Part shown: positions 63,258-64,000 of the stretch, in pieces
Layout: the number at the start of each line of letters is the position of its first letter
Numbering within the stretch: the stretch's first letter is position 1
Assembly (NCBI RefSeq): GCF_021228125.1
Contig: NZ_JAJQQS010000017.1
Coordinates: 124,001-188,000, forward strand
Source of the DNA: Streptomyces albireticuli
Lineage (GTDB): Bacteria > Actinomycetota > Actinomycetes > Streptomycetales > Streptomycetaceae
DNA: 64,000 bases
Direction of reading: 5' to 3'
Position numbers and translations under genes: made by a program
Notes under the pieces: model-generated
What the model was told of the DNA's origin: nothing
The model's input: only the letters and a program-made list of their open reading frames with translations
Database searches by the model: none

Positions 63258-64000
63258 GTGGACGCACACGAACGGCTCGCGGAGCGCTTCGAGGAGCACC
63301 GCCCGCATCTGCGGGCGGTGGCCTACCGCATGCTGGGCTCGCTCGGCGAGGCCGAGGACGCCGTGCAGGACACCTGGCTGCGTGCCGACCGCGCCGACAC
63401 CAGCGACGTGGAGAACCTCGGCGGGTGGCTGACCACCGTCGTGGGGCGCGTGTGCCTGAACATGCTGCGTGCCCGGGAGAACCGGCGCGAGGACCCCCTG
63501 GAGACACGGTTCTCAGATCCGGCCGTGGGCGAGGAGTCCGGGGACGACCCCGAACGGGAGGCCCTGACGGCCGACTCCGTCGGGGTGGCGCTCCTGGTGG
63601 TGCTCGACACGCTGACCCCGGCCGAGCGCCTCTCCTTCGTCCTGCACGACATGTTCGCCGTGCCCTTCGACGAGATCGCCCCGATGATCGAACGGACCCC
63701 GGCCGCGGCACGGCAGCTCGCGAGCCGCGCACGCCGCCGGGTCAAGGGCGGCACCCCGGCGCCCGCCGCCGGCCTCGCCCGGCAACGGGAGGTCGTCGCC
63801 GCCTTCCTGGCCGCCACGCGCGGCGGGGACTTCGACGCGCTCGTCACCCTGCTCCACCCCGATGTCGTCCTCCACGCCGACAGGGCCGTCATCCCCACCC
63901 CCGAGCCCGTCCTCGTCCGGGGCGGGCGGACGGTGGCGAGGGGCGCGATGGCCGCCGTGGGGCGGGCCCGGTTCACGGGCCTCGCGCTGCTCGACGGTTC
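63258..64000 (+). CDS. ECF sigma factor, ECF41/SigJ-like (cut by window edge)
   Basis: The frame is open from GTG 63258 to the window end (about 247 residues seen). Region 2: HLRAVAYRMLGSLGEAEDAV then QDTWLRADRAD; region 4: LDTLTPAERLSFVLHDMFAV, FDEIAPMIERTPAAARQLAS. After region 4 comes an extra domain (RQREVVAAFLAATRGGDFDA, HPDVVLHADRAV), the SnoaL-like extension of the ECF41 group that acts as a built-in regulator. AAGGA 11 bases upstream. Partner genes would lie beyond the window. Confidence 0.9.
   Translation, partial: MDAHERLAERFEEHRPHLRAVAYRMLGSLGEAEDAVQDTWLRADRADTSDVENLGGWLTTVVGRVCLNMLRARENRREDPLETRFSDPAVGEESGDDPEREALTADSVGVALLVVLDTLTPAERLSFVLHDMFAVPFDEIAPMIERTPAAARQLASRARRRVKGGTPAPAAGLARQREVVAAFLAATRGGDFDALVTLLHPDVVLHADRAVIPTPEPVLVRGGRTVARGAMAAVGRARFTGLALLDG

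Overview
The window is chromosomal DNA of a Streptomyces or a very close relative. GC content is very high, with strong G/C bias at third codon positions and many GTG starts. Operons are tightly coupled through ATGA/GTGA overlaps. The set acs, nhaA, nth, Crp, paired ArsA-type ATPases, wblA, class A PBP, asd/ask, recR, YbaB and dnaX is the conserved order I remember from the S. coelicolor core chromosome (acs about SCO3563, crp SCO3571, wblA SCO3579). That comparison is from memory; no search was run. LAYOUT. 1-14.9 kb: housekeeping genes, namely a degenerate Fic-like protein, a CooC/MinD-like ATPase, a SulP-STAS-carbonic anhydrase fusion, acetyl-CoA synthetase, NhaA, a small membrane protein, an alpha/beta hydrolase, a MarP-type protease, a Nudix hydrolase, endonuclease III and Crp. 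14.9-28.9 kb: an accessory block between crp and a metallo-beta-lactamase-fold gene. It encodes a siphovirus-type (non-contractile) tail with lysis genes, but no capsid, portal, terminase, integrase or replication genes. 29-40 kb: MBL hydrolase, Nudix, RidA, DUF4177, two ArsA-like ATPases, WblA, PBP, YqeY-like protein, metallophosphoesterase, Pr6Pr membrane protein and tRNA-Pro. 40-47 kb: a PD-(D/E)XK-like protein beside the tRNA, an S9 peptidase, SURF1, and a SigE-family sigma factor with a membrane partner. 47-55 kb: asd-ask, DUF5063, recR, YbaB, dnaX, SRP RNA and tRNA-Ser. 55-64 kb: a PP2C phosphatase, a TetR regulator divergent from a membrane protein, a PAS-LuxR regulator, a self-sufficient P450-reductase fusion and an ECF sigma factor cut by the window edge. 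THE TAIL BLOCK. On the minus strand, in order of transcription: tail terminator-like protein, major tail tube protein, a tail chaperone pair apparently joined by a -1 frameshift at GGGGGAA, a collagen-like protein, two tandem short tape-measure paralogues, Dit-like distal tail protein, three further tail/fibre proteins, an amidase endolysin, a holin-like protein and an XhlA-like protein. Upstream lie a BldC-like HTH protein, a zinc-ribbon protein, and a divergent XRE regulator plus companion. Around them are a 28-bp tandem repeat array and a perfect 9+2+9 palindrome. This resembles an F-type tailocin or domesticated phage tail and is the best candidate for an under-described system; its novelty could not be checked here. 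A second theme is in-frame low-complexity expansion inside otherwise conserved proteins (Asd, TetR, P450 reductase, DnaX, a sigma-factor partner).
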